Below are positions 12,380 to 26,321 of a DNA stretch of 64,000 nt, piece after piece. A model generated the notes under the pieces. The model made no database searches. It was not told the DNA's origin and saw only the letters and a list, made by a program, of their open reading frames with translations. Each line of letters opens with the position of its first letter. Position 1 is the first letter of the stretch. The DNA is from Bugula neritina. Taxonomy: Eukaryota > Bryozoa > Gymnolaemata > Cheilostomatida > Bugulidae. The stretch is taken from the NCBI GenBank assembly GCA_964035545.1, contig OZ037771.1:3957128-4021127 (forward strand), given 5' to 3'. The translations under genes and the position numbers were made by a program.

Positions 12380-13330
12380 GACTTTAGCACACGCTAGATC
12401 ACCATAAGGCGCAAGAGGCGTGCCTCAGCAGATTGTTACAATACATTTGACATATAATTATGACTGTATTTGCATACATTATGCATTTTAAATTTGGTAA
12501 TTGTAGTACCTTTCAGGTTATCATTTATCAAGTATTTAGGGAGTTCCAATTCTTAGGTCTCTAATAGTGCGCGGTAGGAAGCTGTTATGATATGCTGTGC
12601 ACATGGCAGATATCGCAGTTGGTATTCCGTTAGAGGCAGCCCTCGTGGTAACCGTAGCGGTTGACTTGTCCCTTGTCAGTTCAGTGTAGCTGGAAGAAAA
12701 TGCCTGATGACATTCTTCTTTGGACAAGATCTTCAAAAGGAGGGTTATTCGTAGGCTTTTGCGACGATCTTCCAGTGATGATATGTTGAGTTGTTCTCTT
12801 GCATCACTGATGCTAGCCTCCCGGCCTTTGAGACAGCAGATGAATCTAATAGCTCGGTTCTGGACTAACTCAATTTCTTTCACAAGTTGCTTTGTTACAG
12901 GATCCCAAGTGGTTGCAGCGTATTCTAGTATAGGTCTGCAGAGAGTCATATATGCCAGCAGCTTTGCTTTCTTGGGAGCTCCATAGAGGGATGGCTTTAG
13001 CATGCCAAGAACCTTGTATGCTTTGTTTATTTTCTTAGTTATGTGGCTGTGAAACTTGAGGTTAGATTGTAGTGTAACTCCAAGGTAGGTAATCTCATCT
13101 ACGTAGGGCAATGTTTCTCCCCCTAGTCGATATGATGGTTGAATTTGGGGATCTTTGCCAAATGACATAATTCGGCATTTTGAGGAGTTGTACGGCATCT
13201 TCCACTTCAGAGACCAATTCTCAATCTGTTCAATATTCTTTTGGAATTTTCGGACATCATCTAGGGAGTCTACCTCTTGAAAAATCAGTGTGTCATCAGC
13301 AAATAAACTGATACTGCAACTTAGTAATTG
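12380..13330 (-). mobile_element. 5'-truncated non-LTR retrotransposon (LINE), 3' part of the reverse transcriptase
   Basis: An open frame runs from about 13325 to the stop at 12536, roughly 260 codons. It starts just before the reverse transcriptase catalytic box SLFADDTLIF (13309-13280 region) and continues with the LINE thumb/connection region, including EITYLGVTLQSNLKFHSHI, ILEYAATTWDP and NRAIRFICCL, typical of the CR1/Jockey group. The 3' end is followed by ~150 bp of untranslated sequence and a short tail of repeated taagta (about 12357-12385, plus strand). The absence of the endonuclease and the first half of the RT marks a 5' truncation, usual for LINEs. The retained part is uninterrupted, suggesting a fairly recent insertion. 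The clade assignment is approximate. Confidence 0.88.
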
Positions 13331-14107
13331 TTACAATATAACACTAACAGCCTTATACTTATAGTTATAGTAATGGTAGTAGTTCAAATTCACTCAAATT
13401 GTAACGACTCTCAATTTGAAATTCAAGTTCAACTTTAAGATTATGCTATTTTAAAATACATGATGGTGACAATCACAACGTAGTAATCATTATTAATTTA
13501 TATTATTTAAAGTTAATTTTACATCAATTAGTGAATTACCACAATCAATATCATAATTATAATGACAATCAATATCATAATGATAATGATGATAATTAAT
13601 TATTATAATCATAATCATAATGATAATGATAATCAATATCATAATGGCAATTACTATCAGTATCATAATTGGTGTTACAAATATTAATCATAATATATTA
13701 ACAATTGTTTTTCACTTAGTTACAGACACCATAAACCCAGAGATGAATACATAGATCTAAACAAAAGTGATTACGACTTGAATTTTATCAATTAAAATTT
13801 TATTTTCATCTGCCTCTGGGATGTGATTACCTTTGAGCAAATTTTAAGCCTCAGATCATTACGATTATGAGGGTTTTCAGTGACCCGACAAATCTACATT
13901 CTGATTGGACAACTCGGCAAGAACACTCATTTGATTAGTGGAAATTATGAAGTTTTTTTATATTTTAACCTTGGCCTTATAATATTGAACTTTAGTGGAA
14001 AAGGTGGAGCTTCCACGTCCGCTTTCATGATCATATTTCTCTTTCAGATTCTGGTTTAACTTAAACTTTTTACAGATTTTCACTAACCCAACACAAAGTT
14101 CCTGGCA
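13331..14107. other. intergenic, simple-sequence rich; upstream region of USO1
   Basis: No coding exon was seen. From about 13540 to 13680 there is a degenerate array of atcataatgataat-type units. Just before the USO1 start codon a tttttacag at about 14070 could be the acceptor of a 5'UTR intron. No TATA box can be assigned with confidence. Confidence 0.45.
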
Positions 14108-17100
14108 ATGGACTACTTTAAAAAATATTTAGGTGGTGAGAATGGCTCGCAACCATCAGATGGTGCTGATACTGTAACAAAATTATGTGAAAGGGCACGT
14201 ACTTCAACATTGCTGGATGACCGACGAGGTGCTGTCAGAGCCCTTCGGTCTCTTGCCAAGGGTAAATTCAGGGTGCAAGTTGGTACCCAAGCAATGGAAA
14301 TTTTGACGTAAGCTGTAGTTCATATAATACGCTTTTTAATGTTTCATTTTTGTACTTTATATAAACTGTAAAATACAAGTACCACAAAATTGATGGGGTG
14401 AAACTGAAGGTCAAGGTGAAACAAGGTTAGAGTAAGAGTCAGAGTGAGTGGAACTGAACAGTGAGACTAAATATAAAATTTGATATGATTCATTTAGAGT
14501 CGATGTAAATATGATATTCATGTTGACTGTGGTGATTAGCGTGGTGTTCACTCCTATGATTATAATTATTAGTATGTCCCATAGGTCAGTGAGTGTGAGG
14601 CTGTGACTCGTACTAAAACTAAAAGTACATAGTGTAACACTAACCGTAAGTAAATGAGAATGTGCACTTAATTTAAAAAAATGAAAGAGAAATCAAATTT
14701 AAATCAATGTTAAAAAATATAAGATTTCAATTTTCACCTAGTTCCAACTATGCCTAAGTTTGATCATATAATGTGTCTATTCCAAGTTTTAAATTCTCAA
14801 ATAACTAGACTCCACAATTTCAAACTGGTGCCAAAAATCACGAAACTATGGCTATTTAAATTGGCATGATTAGCAATCACAATGATGTTTGATTTTTTAT
14901 TTAAAATGCTGATATTTCTTATCTCTTGTTTAGTGATATTTTGGAAAAGGATAAAAGTGATCTTGAAATCATAAGCTTTGCCTTAGGAGCTCTCACCAGT
15001 GTCATGTCTGAGGAAACAGAAGAAGATGAAATTGATATTCCTGCTGACATAGGTTTGATCTCTACGTACTTTTATCAAAATAGTATAAAAAACAAAAGGA
15101 ATCGTTGTGGCTGCCATTTATTTTTTTCACGCCTTCTCTTTTTTACTAGGTGCACAGTTTACGGAAATGTTTATTAAAACTGAAAGTAACATCTCTTTGC
15201 TATTGTCTCTGCTGGACGAGTATGACTTTAGTGTCCGGAGACCTGCAGTAAACCTCATCACAACTCTACTTACGTAAGAATAAGTTTTATAATCTTTCCT
15301 ATTCAGTTTGTAACAATAGTTTATATATGCAAACACATATACAGACTTTTTATTATTGCATGCATATTCTGATTTTCAAGTGGTTGTGTATTTATTTGCG
15401 TAACTGTACTTTGTTAGAAATAAAGCAAAAGCAGTGCAAGAGTTGATACTAGTTGCGCCACAAGGTGTTCCTAAACTCATGGACCTGTTGTGTGACAACA
15501 GGGAAGTCATCAGAAATGACGCGCTCCTCTTGTTGATAAAGCTGACTAAAGGCCACAATAACATTCAAAAGATTGTGGCGTTTGAGAATGCCTATGAAAG
15601 GTATATCCTATGTTGTTTTAAAATTTTACAATCTTAACTGAACTTTTGGTTGGCAGACTTAGCTAGCTGTACATAGTGGTAGTGAGATCTTCATAATTCG
15701 ATTTGGCTTTTGAAAAATGGGTGTATTTTTGTTACACTCGTATATTTAAAGTTTGTTATCATTGCAGCATATTTTAATTTTGTTTTATTATATCTGTATT
15801 TCTATGTCTGTACAGTTTATCCATAATTATTCACATGTTATCATTACTAACTTTCTGCTGCCATTCTAGAGTTTGTGTAGCAGGCTTAGTGTATTATAAA
15901 TATATGTGTAGGATATTGGAGATAGTGTACGGTGAAGGGCTAAGCGATGGCGGCATCGTAGTCGAGGATTGTCTACTCCTGTTACTCAATCTTCTCAAAG
16001 AAAACAAATCGAATCAGACTCTTTTTGTGGAGGGAAACTACGTGAGCAAGCTTACAGAGTTTTTCAAAGTTGAAACTTTGGCTGCAGATGACGGAGGCTG
16101 GCCAGCTCAAAAGGTATATTCTTCATATTGTTTCTCATTGTTCATTTCTTGGAAAATATTGATTTAAAACCAATTGCGGATGACTTTCATATGTCAGTAT
16201 CGCTGATAACTAAGAGAGGTTATACTATAGCAAACGTTTTTGTAGAATTGTTATCAGATGATTTCAATTTGTGTTGTTTCAACTATATAAAGAAAAAGTT
16301 TTCAAGATGTTGCATAGACTAGAAAATCTGTGGTGATTTCATGTATTTGTTCTATTCTGGTGCGTATTTAGGTTGCCAACATGCATTGCATGCTGCAAGC
16401 AGTGAGAGCACTTGTATCTCCAAGTATCTCGCAGAAAGAGAGAGCCGTCTGCCAGAAGAGAATGAACCAATCAGGTGTGCTGCAGCAACTGTGCACGATA
16501 TTAATGGCTACGGGTATTCCCGCAGACGTCCTTACAGAATGTATCAACACAGTTGCTGAAGTTATCCGAGGCTATCCCGATAATCAGGTGGGAGTCGTTT
16601 TATTATTTTATTATATCAAACGTTTGCCTCTTTACTAACTATAAATGTGTGTAAACTGATACTGCGACTGTGTTTTGGTTTTTGCTCCAAAGTGCTAAAA
16701 ACTCTTCTGTTGTACAAAAATATATTGGCTAAAGCATTTTGTGGTAGTTAGAGTCGTCACTTCTTTTTGGTAGATGAAGAACACAATTGATGTATTTGCT
16801 ATACAATCGTATAATTTAGTAACAAAATTACATTTGCTATAATCTGCATACTTAATAAGAGTTATCTGCTCTACTCAATGTTTACATAATTAATTTGTGC
16901 CAAGTTTATGTTGTGTGAATATTTTGTCAAGATCCTGATACCTTGTTTTAGAATTATTTCGCAAGTGTGATGGCCCCAAGTAACCCACCCCAACCGGCTA
17001 TAGTTGTACTACTTATGTCTATGGTAAACGACAAGCAGCCTTTTGTGCTTCGGTGCGCTGTGCTCTATTGCTTCGAGTGTTTCCTGTACAAGAATGATCT

Positions 17101-19254
17101 CGGCCAATCACAGATAATCGCAACTCTCTTGCCTACGAGTGCAGAAATCAACCAAATCACAGGTGAGACTTTGATCTATCCTGTACTGGTGGTTACCTAC
17201 TCATCTGTTGTTGCTGAGTCCGGACTTTCTCATCAAATGCCATGTTATGTGTTTAAAGGTACTAAAATAGTATATTTTTGTTTCTGGGTAACAGAATGCT
17301 ATATTGTCAGAGATCTTGTTGACGTTATCTAGATTTCATTTGGAATTGTCAAAATATTGTTGTAGTTATCTTCTATCCTTTCATTGGCTTTTCTTGATAG
17401 AATTTTTAAAAGTGACCTCAATACTAATTTATATGTGACCAATGCTGGCCATTTAGGTCCAGTAGTATTGTACTATTACAGTATTGTGATATCATAATGC
17501 TGGCTTTCATTGCGCTGCCGGTGTGCTTGCAGCTGGACAGCTGCTCTGCTCAGGACTGTTCAGCAGTGACGCCCTGTCCACGTGGTTTGCCTCTGTGGCT
17601 CTCCTGCACACGGTACTCGGTAAAATAGCCAATAAGGAGACACTGCTGCGCGTCCAGCTAGCCACCAGTGTTGGTACAGCTCCTATTACACTACTACAGC
17701 AATGCATGAACATCCTGTCACAGGTATACACTGTACACTGGCATATATAACTTTCTTTAATACTAACTTTCTTCAATACTCTATAGATATTAAATATTAA
17801 GGTTTGTGTTATCTTGAGTCAATTTAATAGGTTGAAGTTTAGCTGGTTGGCATAAGTTATGTATTGTGTATGTTGGCCTATTCAGTTTTATAGTTTGAAT
17901 TTTAATTCTCTTTTTTAAATTATTCAACTATTCTATGTGTGCATGTGTGTATATAATATATGTACATCTATAATATATGCATATGTATACATATATAATA
18001 TATGTATAATATAAGTATATATAATAGGAGAATATATGATATAATACAATATGATGACACTTCATTACAGGGCTCCCCTCACCTACAGACCAAGCTGGGT
18101 CTACTCATGTTCCTCATCACCTGGCTATCCAACAGTCCAACAGTAGCCTCTGCTTTCCTAAGTAATCCCTCCAACATATCATACCTGACCTCCCAGGTCA
18201 GCTCCCACGACAGCGACGAGTGTGAACTCATTGTCCAAGGTGCTCCATACACTTCTTTCTCCTTCTCTTGTCTCTATTCTGTTCTGTTCTGCTGTTATCC
18301 TCCATGTTTTATTTTTATTGCTATTTATGTCTCAACATCTAGCACTTGATGTTGACTCGAGTGTTTGCAGTGCTGGTTTGGTGTTAGTCTATTTATTTCA
18401 GGAAACTCACATTATTTTATATCGAGCTACTGAAATTTCAACAGCTTGATTTTTAAATAAAAGCGAGTGGAGAAAATTGTTGGTTTCGAAGATACGTCTG
18501 GCAGAGATATTGATATCAAGTTTAGATATATGCGGAATAACTTTATGTTTTACAGGCCTGGAATTTTTTCACCACTGGAAGGACTCCATTTATAACTTTA
18601 CTGCTATGTGTGTATTACACTGTTGAACATGTGTACTCATGAAATGTTGGCGTATGTTTTAGGACTATGTGCATTTCTACTCGGACTATGTGTGGAATAT
18701 AATAAGGATGACAACGAGAAATTCGATAAGCAAAGCCTACGAGCCATTATAGACAAGCGAATTGGTAACGTCTTCTTATTATATGATCTATGTATATGTG
18801 TTATATATGTATGTTGATAACATTCTTGGATTATATGTATGTTATATGCATTTGTTATATCTCTATGCTATATGTATTTGTCATACACATACACATGTCT
18901 ATAACGAAATTCTATTACTACCAGTTTGAGTTTTGTACTTTCAGATTTAGGTTTATTATCCATTTTCATGTTAAGTCAGGTTAGAATATTATGTTATGTC
19001 TACTTACTATACTAACTGAGTGTTACATGGCAACAGGTTTTGAGGTGTTTGCTGACAGACTGAGTCAGGTGTCCAAGTCTGAGTCCTACGCCCTCGCTGC
19101 AAAGAAGCCGTATATATTTGCCAAGCAAGCAGACCAGGTGCTGTTTGATCATGAGTTTACCAAACTATACAAGTCACTGGAAGTACAACTCCTCAATTCT
19201 ATCACCAAGGGTGACGAAGGTATGTGAATACTACTACTACTGCTACTGCTACTG

Positions 19255-19312
<58 letters not shown>

Positions 19313-22300
19313 CACCACCACCACCACCACCACTACTATTTTTACTACTACTACTACTACTATTTTTACTACTACTACTACTATTTTTACTACTACTACT
19401 ACTACTACTACCACTACCACCACCACCACCACTACTATTTTTACTACTATTACTACTATTTTTACTACTACTACTACTACTACTACTACCACTACCACCA
19501 CCACCACCACCACCACTACTATTTTTACTACTACTACTACTATTTTTACTACTACTACTACTACTACTACTACCACTACCACTACCACCACCACCACCAC
19601 CACTACTATTTTTACTACTACTACTACTATTTTTACTACTACTACTACTACTACTACTACTATTTTTACTATTACTACTACTACACTAATGTTGAGTTTG
19701 TTGAGTTACTTTATTCAATTTTATACTTATTTATTTTTAATGTGAGAAATTTAAAACTACTTGTGAAGTGTCTGTTTCATCTATTTCAACCAAAACATGT
19801 TGAGGGTTTGGGGTTCTTATTTTCAAATGTTTTTGTATTTGAAATTAGCTAATGCGTACTTCATAAAGTTATGCAACATGTTTTACACTCAAATAAAGTA
19901 AAAACAGTCACATCTACTAAACTATTTCCTTTATCTCTACATCATGTCATTTCATAAATAGTATATATTTTATTACATCTCTATGTAGAATACGGGTTAA
20001 TATTTCTTAATTATAAGTCGTATGTTCAGTAGATTTCTACTATGGCAGAGGTATGAAATAATACCTGCTCTATTCAAAATAGAGTGATTGTTTTTTGAGT
20101 GATTTGCTTTTCAGAATTAAAATTTATATTTAAACATAAACCCTTGCTCTGCTTTCCCATAAATTCATCCACTATCCCTTCAGGCTGGTGACTCTACCCA
20201 TAATTTTTGATTGTCTAGTTAAGTCTGATTGTAAGACAGTAGTATCTCTTTCTTACTAGCTGACTTTGGTTAGCAGATTTTTAAACATCTGATTTAAGCA
20301 TTTGACGACATTTTTCATTGGGAAATATCTGCCATGATTTGAGTTTATGAAAGTCAAAGAACTTCCCTGTTGCCTGAATTGACTGAATTCCACATTTCTA
20401 TATGTCTTAACGCATAAGAACTTTACTGAATAGCCCTATAGTTAAATGACTCTATTAGATTAGATGGTTATCTAGTTTATACGTAGTTAAACTTCAATTC
20501 TTCACTTGCTCCATTGTGCTGGACACTAAAGAGTATTTCAGTGCATAGTTTCTTATTAAAGTATAACATGCGATGAAATGTTGAAGCTGAAACATGCCTT
20601 CTATTCTTGTTTAATGGCAGTATTCTATGCTATTAACTTTACTCTGCATCTAAATTCAATGTGGTGTCGGGATAAAAAAGTCAACCTTTAGATTACTTGT
20701 TAAACTAGACTACTGTTTGCTAGATAGCCCAGTTCACCACTATGTCTACCGTCACCTTAATATATGTATGTTGATCTACAACTATAATATAGGTGTGTGG
20801 GTGTGTTTTAGATAAAGAACGAGTCGCCAATCACGACAGCATTGTCACTCAGTTCAAAGAGCTCATACGAGTTCAGGATGTCGAACTCGCTGAACTCCGA
20901 ACTAAACTCACTGGTTATGACGTCATGAGCTCGGAGTTTGAGCAGTTGAAACAGCAGGTGCGGTTTTCTCACTGAGCTATGTTGTATATATAACGTGTGA
21001 TATATTATAGCTTCTCTGTGTTGGGAATACTCTGTCATGCAATGTTAGCTCAGTTCTTATAGAGTGTCTGTTAATTGTACTTTCTCCTATCCTTGTTGCT
21101 GTCTTTTACCATTATTATACAATTGCAATATTCACCGTACTTTGTTGCAAAAATTGACTGGTGTTGTTTCTATAATACTCTGAAACTCGTGAGAAAAAGT
21201 TTTAGACATGCTGTTAAAATATGAGTACGTAAAAGTTATACGAGAAACTTGCTATTGCTAAGTCAGTCATAGTTGAAGCATAACTGAACCAATTGAAGTT
21301 GTAGTTGAACTTATTGTTGTGCTCAATGAAGTGGAATTACTGCAAGTAATAGATTCTTTTTGATGCTCATGCAAGGAGCATCCTAAGAGAATTTGAAGTA
21401 TTTTAGGATTTGTGACGCTTGCTTATCTTAACTGATTCATCTCCCCCAAGAGTTCATTCTAAAAGTACAAGTCAATGATTGTGTCTTTTATAAAGTATGA
21501 TGGAAATTTTGTTTACATAAATTCCTTTATAACTGAAAATGTGTTACAATTTAATCCCTCTTTTACAAAAAAGAATAGAATATTTGTTGACATCTGCATT
21601 TATATTTGTTGTTTGATCTTAGATTCAGGATTTGAAGGATCAAAATTCGTTACTGAAAACACAGAAATCAGGTCAAGTGAACGGGTTTGATCAACCAATC
21701 AAAGACGCTGTATCTAGTGAGCCCAGCCAATCACTCGCTGAAATACAAAATCTACAATCACAGCTTGACCAGAAAAATGTCTTGATATCAGATTTAAATT
21801 CCCAAGTAAGTTCTTACATTATTTTGCTTGTTTTCATTATATTGTCATATATTTAGTAATATTACTTTTATTCCACATTATTATAAGTGAAAGTGTTTTT
21901 ATCACTCACTGATTTATTCATTCTAATTCTATGCATATGTATCTGTATTCACTTGTTTATAGAGATTCATAGCAGCTAAATTATCCTTCAGTGTGAGTGC
22001 TTTTGTAAAAATTATCTTGGGTTTGAAAAACATTTTTATAAATTTGTTTCTTATAATTTAACATAGCTCCAAATCGGGACCTGCTTTCAATATTTTGTTT
22101 TAAGAAACTTTATTTTGTTGCGGTTAAGCAAGCAGAGTCATGTTTCTTTCCATGTTTATTGACCTTACATTGACCTTTAGTTAGTTGCGTCTGCATTTTA
22201 GATTGAGCAACTGAAGGTGTCTGAGCAAACGTCGCCCACTCCGTCTTCCAGTGAAAGTTTACTTGAACTAAGAAATCAACTAAAGGCTGAACACGACTCA

Positions 22301-22618
22301 ATAGTCAACAGTTTAGCTGCCGAGAAAAGTAAGCTTGAAGCCGACTTGGCATCAGCCAATGGCCGACTTTCGGACACACAAATAGAAAACAAGAGGCTAA
22401 AGACTGAACTAGATAGTTTAAAGGCGGAATTACAGGCGGCTAAGGCCACAGTCTCTCAGCTAGAACAATCCATAGCAGACAAGGAATCGGAGGGAGAAGA
22501 CTTGCTTCTTCTACTCGAAACCAACTCCGAGAAAATATCCTCGATGAAGTCTAGACTGAGAGAGTTGGGAGAGCAAGTGTCCGAGTCGGAAGACGAAGGA
22601 GATGAAGAGGAACCCTAG
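14108..22618 (+). CDS. USO1: general vesicular transport factor p115 (USO1)
   Basis: This gene encodes the homodimeric golgin that tethers vesicles at the ER-Golgi and cis-Golgi step. Exons: 14108-14307, 14934-15052, 15150-15273, 15418-15600, 15912-16113, 16372-16587, 16952-17162, 17533-17723, 18071-18239, 18663-18764, 19037-19219, 20812-20957, 21623-21805, 22202-22618. Phases agree at all junctions and give 881 aa. Residues 1 to ~633 are the armadillo-like globular head, starting MDYFKKYLGG and including the conserved SDGGIVVEDCLLLL and RGYPDNQNYFASV. Residues ~640-840 form a coiled coil. The C-terminus is acidic (ESEDEGDEEEP), corresponding to the golgin-binding tail of the family. The coiled coil looks shorter than in vertebrates (about 960 aa total). 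The start is the conserved family N-terminus. Confidence 0.97.
19224..19686 (+). repeat. compound triplet microsatellite with higher-order structure
   Basis: Tracts of CTA, CCA and TTTTTA alternate: runs of (cta)n, (cca)n and tatttttactacta recur in the same order about six times, so the array has a higher-order unit of roughly 50-90 bp. It begins eight nt after the USO1 donor at 19220. All open frames through it are artefacts of the repeat. Confidence 0.95.
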
Positions 22619-23495
22619 TTTGTCACTTTAGGATTTGCAACACATAAATGTTTGCATCATACTTGTCAGACAGATGCTTTAACTGTACAACATATGTAGT
22701 ATTTTTAGTTGTAATATTTCTATCTTCACAAATGTGCTACGTCTTGTAATCTATTTAATATGTCTTATTCCCCGATTATTGGAAGTGGTTATATTCTATT
22801 ATTAGTGTTAATATTGTATTTATTTATTATCCAATACACTCTGTTTAGTACATCGTTATCTGTTGTGTAGTTTTATCGTTGCAATCCAAATTTTATTCAT
22901 AATTCTTGCCAGAAGGCCTTCTTTGAATGTTGCAACACACACAATTTTAAATATTGAAAAGCCTAAAGAAAAGCTCATGATTTCATCATCTAATTTTGAT
23001 ATTGTGAAGTAAGATTAGTGGTTTCCATAGCCAATGAACATGCGATATTAAATTTGAGTGTCCTAGTGGGTCTGCAAAACTAGTTGGCAGATGCAAAATT
23101 TATAGGCATGCTTGAAATATATACATCATAATTTTAAATGTTGATTTTTTTCAATACCTTTTCATACAAACAGCCATCTTACAAATAAAAATTTTTCTCA
23201 ATAGTGTTCTACCACTATCTTGTAAGCGAATAAATTTGCATTACTATTGTTTAGGAAACTTTTATTAAAAAATTAACTTAGTGGTTCCAAATTAAGTAAA
23301 CTCGGCATATTTCATGCATGCATGAAGTAGCAATAATAAAATTTAGTGCAAACAAGTTTTTTTAAATACATAATTTTGTAGTCATGTTAGAAAATAATTA
23401 AAAAGTGTTGAATGTTACAAATTAACATTTTCTTTTAGTTTGAGTCACATAAAGTTTAATAAAATGTAGATGAAGAATCATCGGCTGGTTGTTTA
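22619..23495. other. convergent 3' regions of USO1 and the IGFBP-like gene
   Basis: This stretch holds the USO1 3'UTR. AATAAA at 23184-23189 and 23229-23234 (+) are candidate poly(A) signals. On the minus strand AATAAA occurs at 23492-23497, overlapping the stop codon of the next gene, and again near 23268. No further coding exon was seen. Confidence 0.5.
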
Positions 23496-24752
23496 TTAGT
23501 AATCTTGAAGCAGTCTTTTGAGTAACTGTTGGGCATCTTCGGTTGTTGGTGTTGTTTTCACCTCATCTTCTACTCTCTCAGCAACTCTCTCTTCCTCAAC
23601 CTGCCAGTTGTATTCTGTCGTGCCAAGGTTGGAGTCTTCTTCCATCTTTGGCAAGCACCTTGCATAATCGCCATCAATGTCACAGGAAAGTCCTGATTCA
23701 CATTCACTAGTAAAATATATAGTAATAATTCCATCAAACAGTCATCTGAGTATATAAAGAAACAAACTTAAAAATTAGTATACATAAGATTCATTGTGGG
23801 ACTTTTGTTATGCATAAGCGTCAATACTCTTTCTATTAGGACTTGAATGTTTCATTATGCAGTATTTTTACAAGGTAGGTTCTAAAGGTATGCAGCCGTT
23901 GACTAATATAATTTTCTATTAATTTTGTGTGAGACTTATAAATGCCCAAGTGTAGCACCATTACAACTGTGCAGGTAATAAATGCACATAGTGGGTGATA
24001 CTAGAAGTTGCGCTTGCATGCAAATATAGCCTGAATTTTGTGAAATCATACCTTGTCTCCTGACATTTCTCTCCTACCCCCTTTGCACAGACCTCACAAC
24101 ATCCACACAGGTCGTCTCTCCACTCCTTACACTGAGAATCAGGCTCTGGACACTTTGCCTTGTACTACATTCAATATACACCTTAGCATAAAGCATGTGC
24201 ACAACAAAATAGCATGTAGACTAATCTTCCATTGCTAGTAAGGAATATCGACAACGGTTCCCGTTAAGTGCACTACAACCAACTGTGTATGCAAGACCAA
24301 AAAAGCCCTTAAAATGCTATTTAAGGCATCGAAAAAGCTTTTGGTCCCTTTTGAATTTTCAAGTAACTTTTAGTGTTTGAGCTCGGTAAAATTGGACTGC
24401 ATTTGTTGGATTAACAGCACACGTGAGCAGTCTTAAATGTTAAATACATAAACTGATGTTGAATATCTATACTTATATGAAAAGCACTTAATTTAATCAT
24501 AAACTTTACTGAATCAATACGTCATTTAAAGTTCAATTTCACAAAATATAAACTAATTTAATAATTAAACTTTGAATTAATAGTTTATAAAGAATAAACT
24601 TCTACCGAAATACAAATTTGTTTGTTTGGCAGTTCCCCAGAGTCGAAGCACTCCGGCTCAGTTTCACAAGGCTCGCACATCAGAGCAGACGTCCAGCTGA
24701 TGGCAGCAATGAGAGTGAAACACGCAACAAGAACTTTTCTTTCCGTAGCCAT
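23496..24752 (-). CDS. small secreted cysteine-rich protein with an IGFBP-like domain
   Basis: Exons: 24752-24606, 24158-24052, 23706-23496; phases agree and give 154 aa. Residues 1 to ~24 are a signal peptide (VLVACFTLIAAISWTSA). The mature part carries about 14 cysteines, with the hallmark CGCCEVCAKGVGEKC followed by CESGLSCD and RCLP. This matches the IGFBP N-terminal fold (GCGCCxxC, then GxxC and GLxC). A lysine-poor acidic tail of ~45 residues follows (VEEERVAERVEDEV), ending LLKRLLQDY. No thyroglobulin domain is present, so it resembles the invertebrate single-IGFBP-domain (perlustrin-like) proteins rather than vertebrate IGFBPs. An extracellular insulin-like-peptide-binding role is only an inference. 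The acceptor at 24159 is pyrimidine-poor, so that junction is the least sure. AATAAA overlaps the TAA stop. Confidence 0.75.
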
Positions 24753-26321
24753 GGTATCAGTTTTGACGTAAAATAACAGACAAACTGGCAAACAGATTAC
24801 TCATCAATATATTATATATAAGAATTTTCTTTTAGAAGTGGCGTTAGCTGATTGGCTAGATTAGAAAGAATTATCAGCAACTTCCGTGTTGGGTTGTTCA
24901 AAGAAGTTTTTGTTAAGCAAAATATTCCTATTATATGGAGTTGGTAGCCACATTCTTTCTTTTTATATCTATATCATCACATGTACAATGTATTCTCTTT
25001 CATAGAGTAAGATAACATATATCCTGTGGTCATAGTAACTATATCTAAAATAAAATGTCTGCCATTATTATTTAACTTACTTTTTCTTCATATATCAAAT
25101 ATTTTTACTTATATATTTACGCATTCATAATTTATTTATGATTACTTTTGTTATTATTTAAGAACATATTTCGAAGGGCAATATAGTCTTCGTACAATTA
25201 ATGTTAATGCTATAAATTTATGTTGATTTAATTGATTGATAGTGAAAAATACTGCCCTATTTTCTTATGAAATATTGATATTGGACCATTCAATGAACTT
25301 TGCCAATTAATCCTAATACATTATCAGTGACGCACGTTTTCTATACAGAATAATACAGTAGGAATTGTACACACACGCACGCACACATATTGAAAATAAT
25401 TAGAGCCTCATTTCCTATTAATATGAAACATTATGTGGAGTCAGTTTGATTACAACAGTTTATTAAGAAATACAACATTATAAAACTTTTACATGTATTT
25501 CTTATTTTGATGAGTTTTAAAAAAGTATCATATAATATAAAAATGAATGAATAAATATGTCAGTAAATAGAACACAAAAATAAGTTTCTTTGGTACCTAA
25601 CTTGTGGCTCTCTCACAGAATGTATGGGTCTGCGGCCATTTCTTTAGAAATATTTACAGCAAAGAAATGGCAGCATGCTACTTATCTTATGATTACGGGC
25701 AAGTATGCACTTTTTTATCTCCAGTATATTAAACTGAGATCTTGTCTATATCTCAAGCTCGTGTTCGTGCCATGTTGCTTATACAGGAGAACAATTGTAA
25801 TACAAAATCAACTTTAATAATTATTTAATATATTTAGATGAGCAAATTAAAGTAACAAAGCTTTAATAAATATGTTAGTCCTACTAGTGATTACATTTCT
25901 TAGTGAAGCCTTGGGCTCACAGAGATTGTTAAGATTATGGGCTACAGAACTGTTGAGCTCTACATGAACTCAAAATATCATAACTCAATAAACAGATCTC
26001 ATTGATTGTCTCCTCGTGTATACTAATAATATCGGCTATTTACAGGTAACTTGAGTATGCGAATCGAAATTAACTAAATACATCTATTCGATTTTCTCTC
26101 CTCTGTAGAGAAAATGAAAGCAGAGATCAATTCCCAAATACATTGAGTTGCTGCTTAGGATTTTACACTTAATTTTTAGTTAAATTCAGTTGTTAGGCAA
26201 TTCAACACAACTAACGTAGTTGTCTTTCACTTTCTTTCATTGACTAGACCAGTAAGAGAGAAGATAACTTGAGATTCTTCTGCACAAACACCAGTCAGTT
26301 GGTGAATAGGAAAGATGACTC
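24753..26321. other. intergenic region, no gene seen
   Basis: This AT-rich stretch lies between the start of the IGFBP-like gene and the 3' end of the GPCR gene, both on the minus strand. A minus-strand AATAAA near 25459-25464 could end the GPCR transcript after a long 3'UTR. A short CACGCACGCACACA tract lies near 25370. I see no supported coding exon. Confidence 0.5.

Noticed and set aside
19118-19852. Long Thr-, Tyr/His- and Val-rich open frames
   Set aside because: Artefacts of the triplet microsatellite in a USO1 intron.
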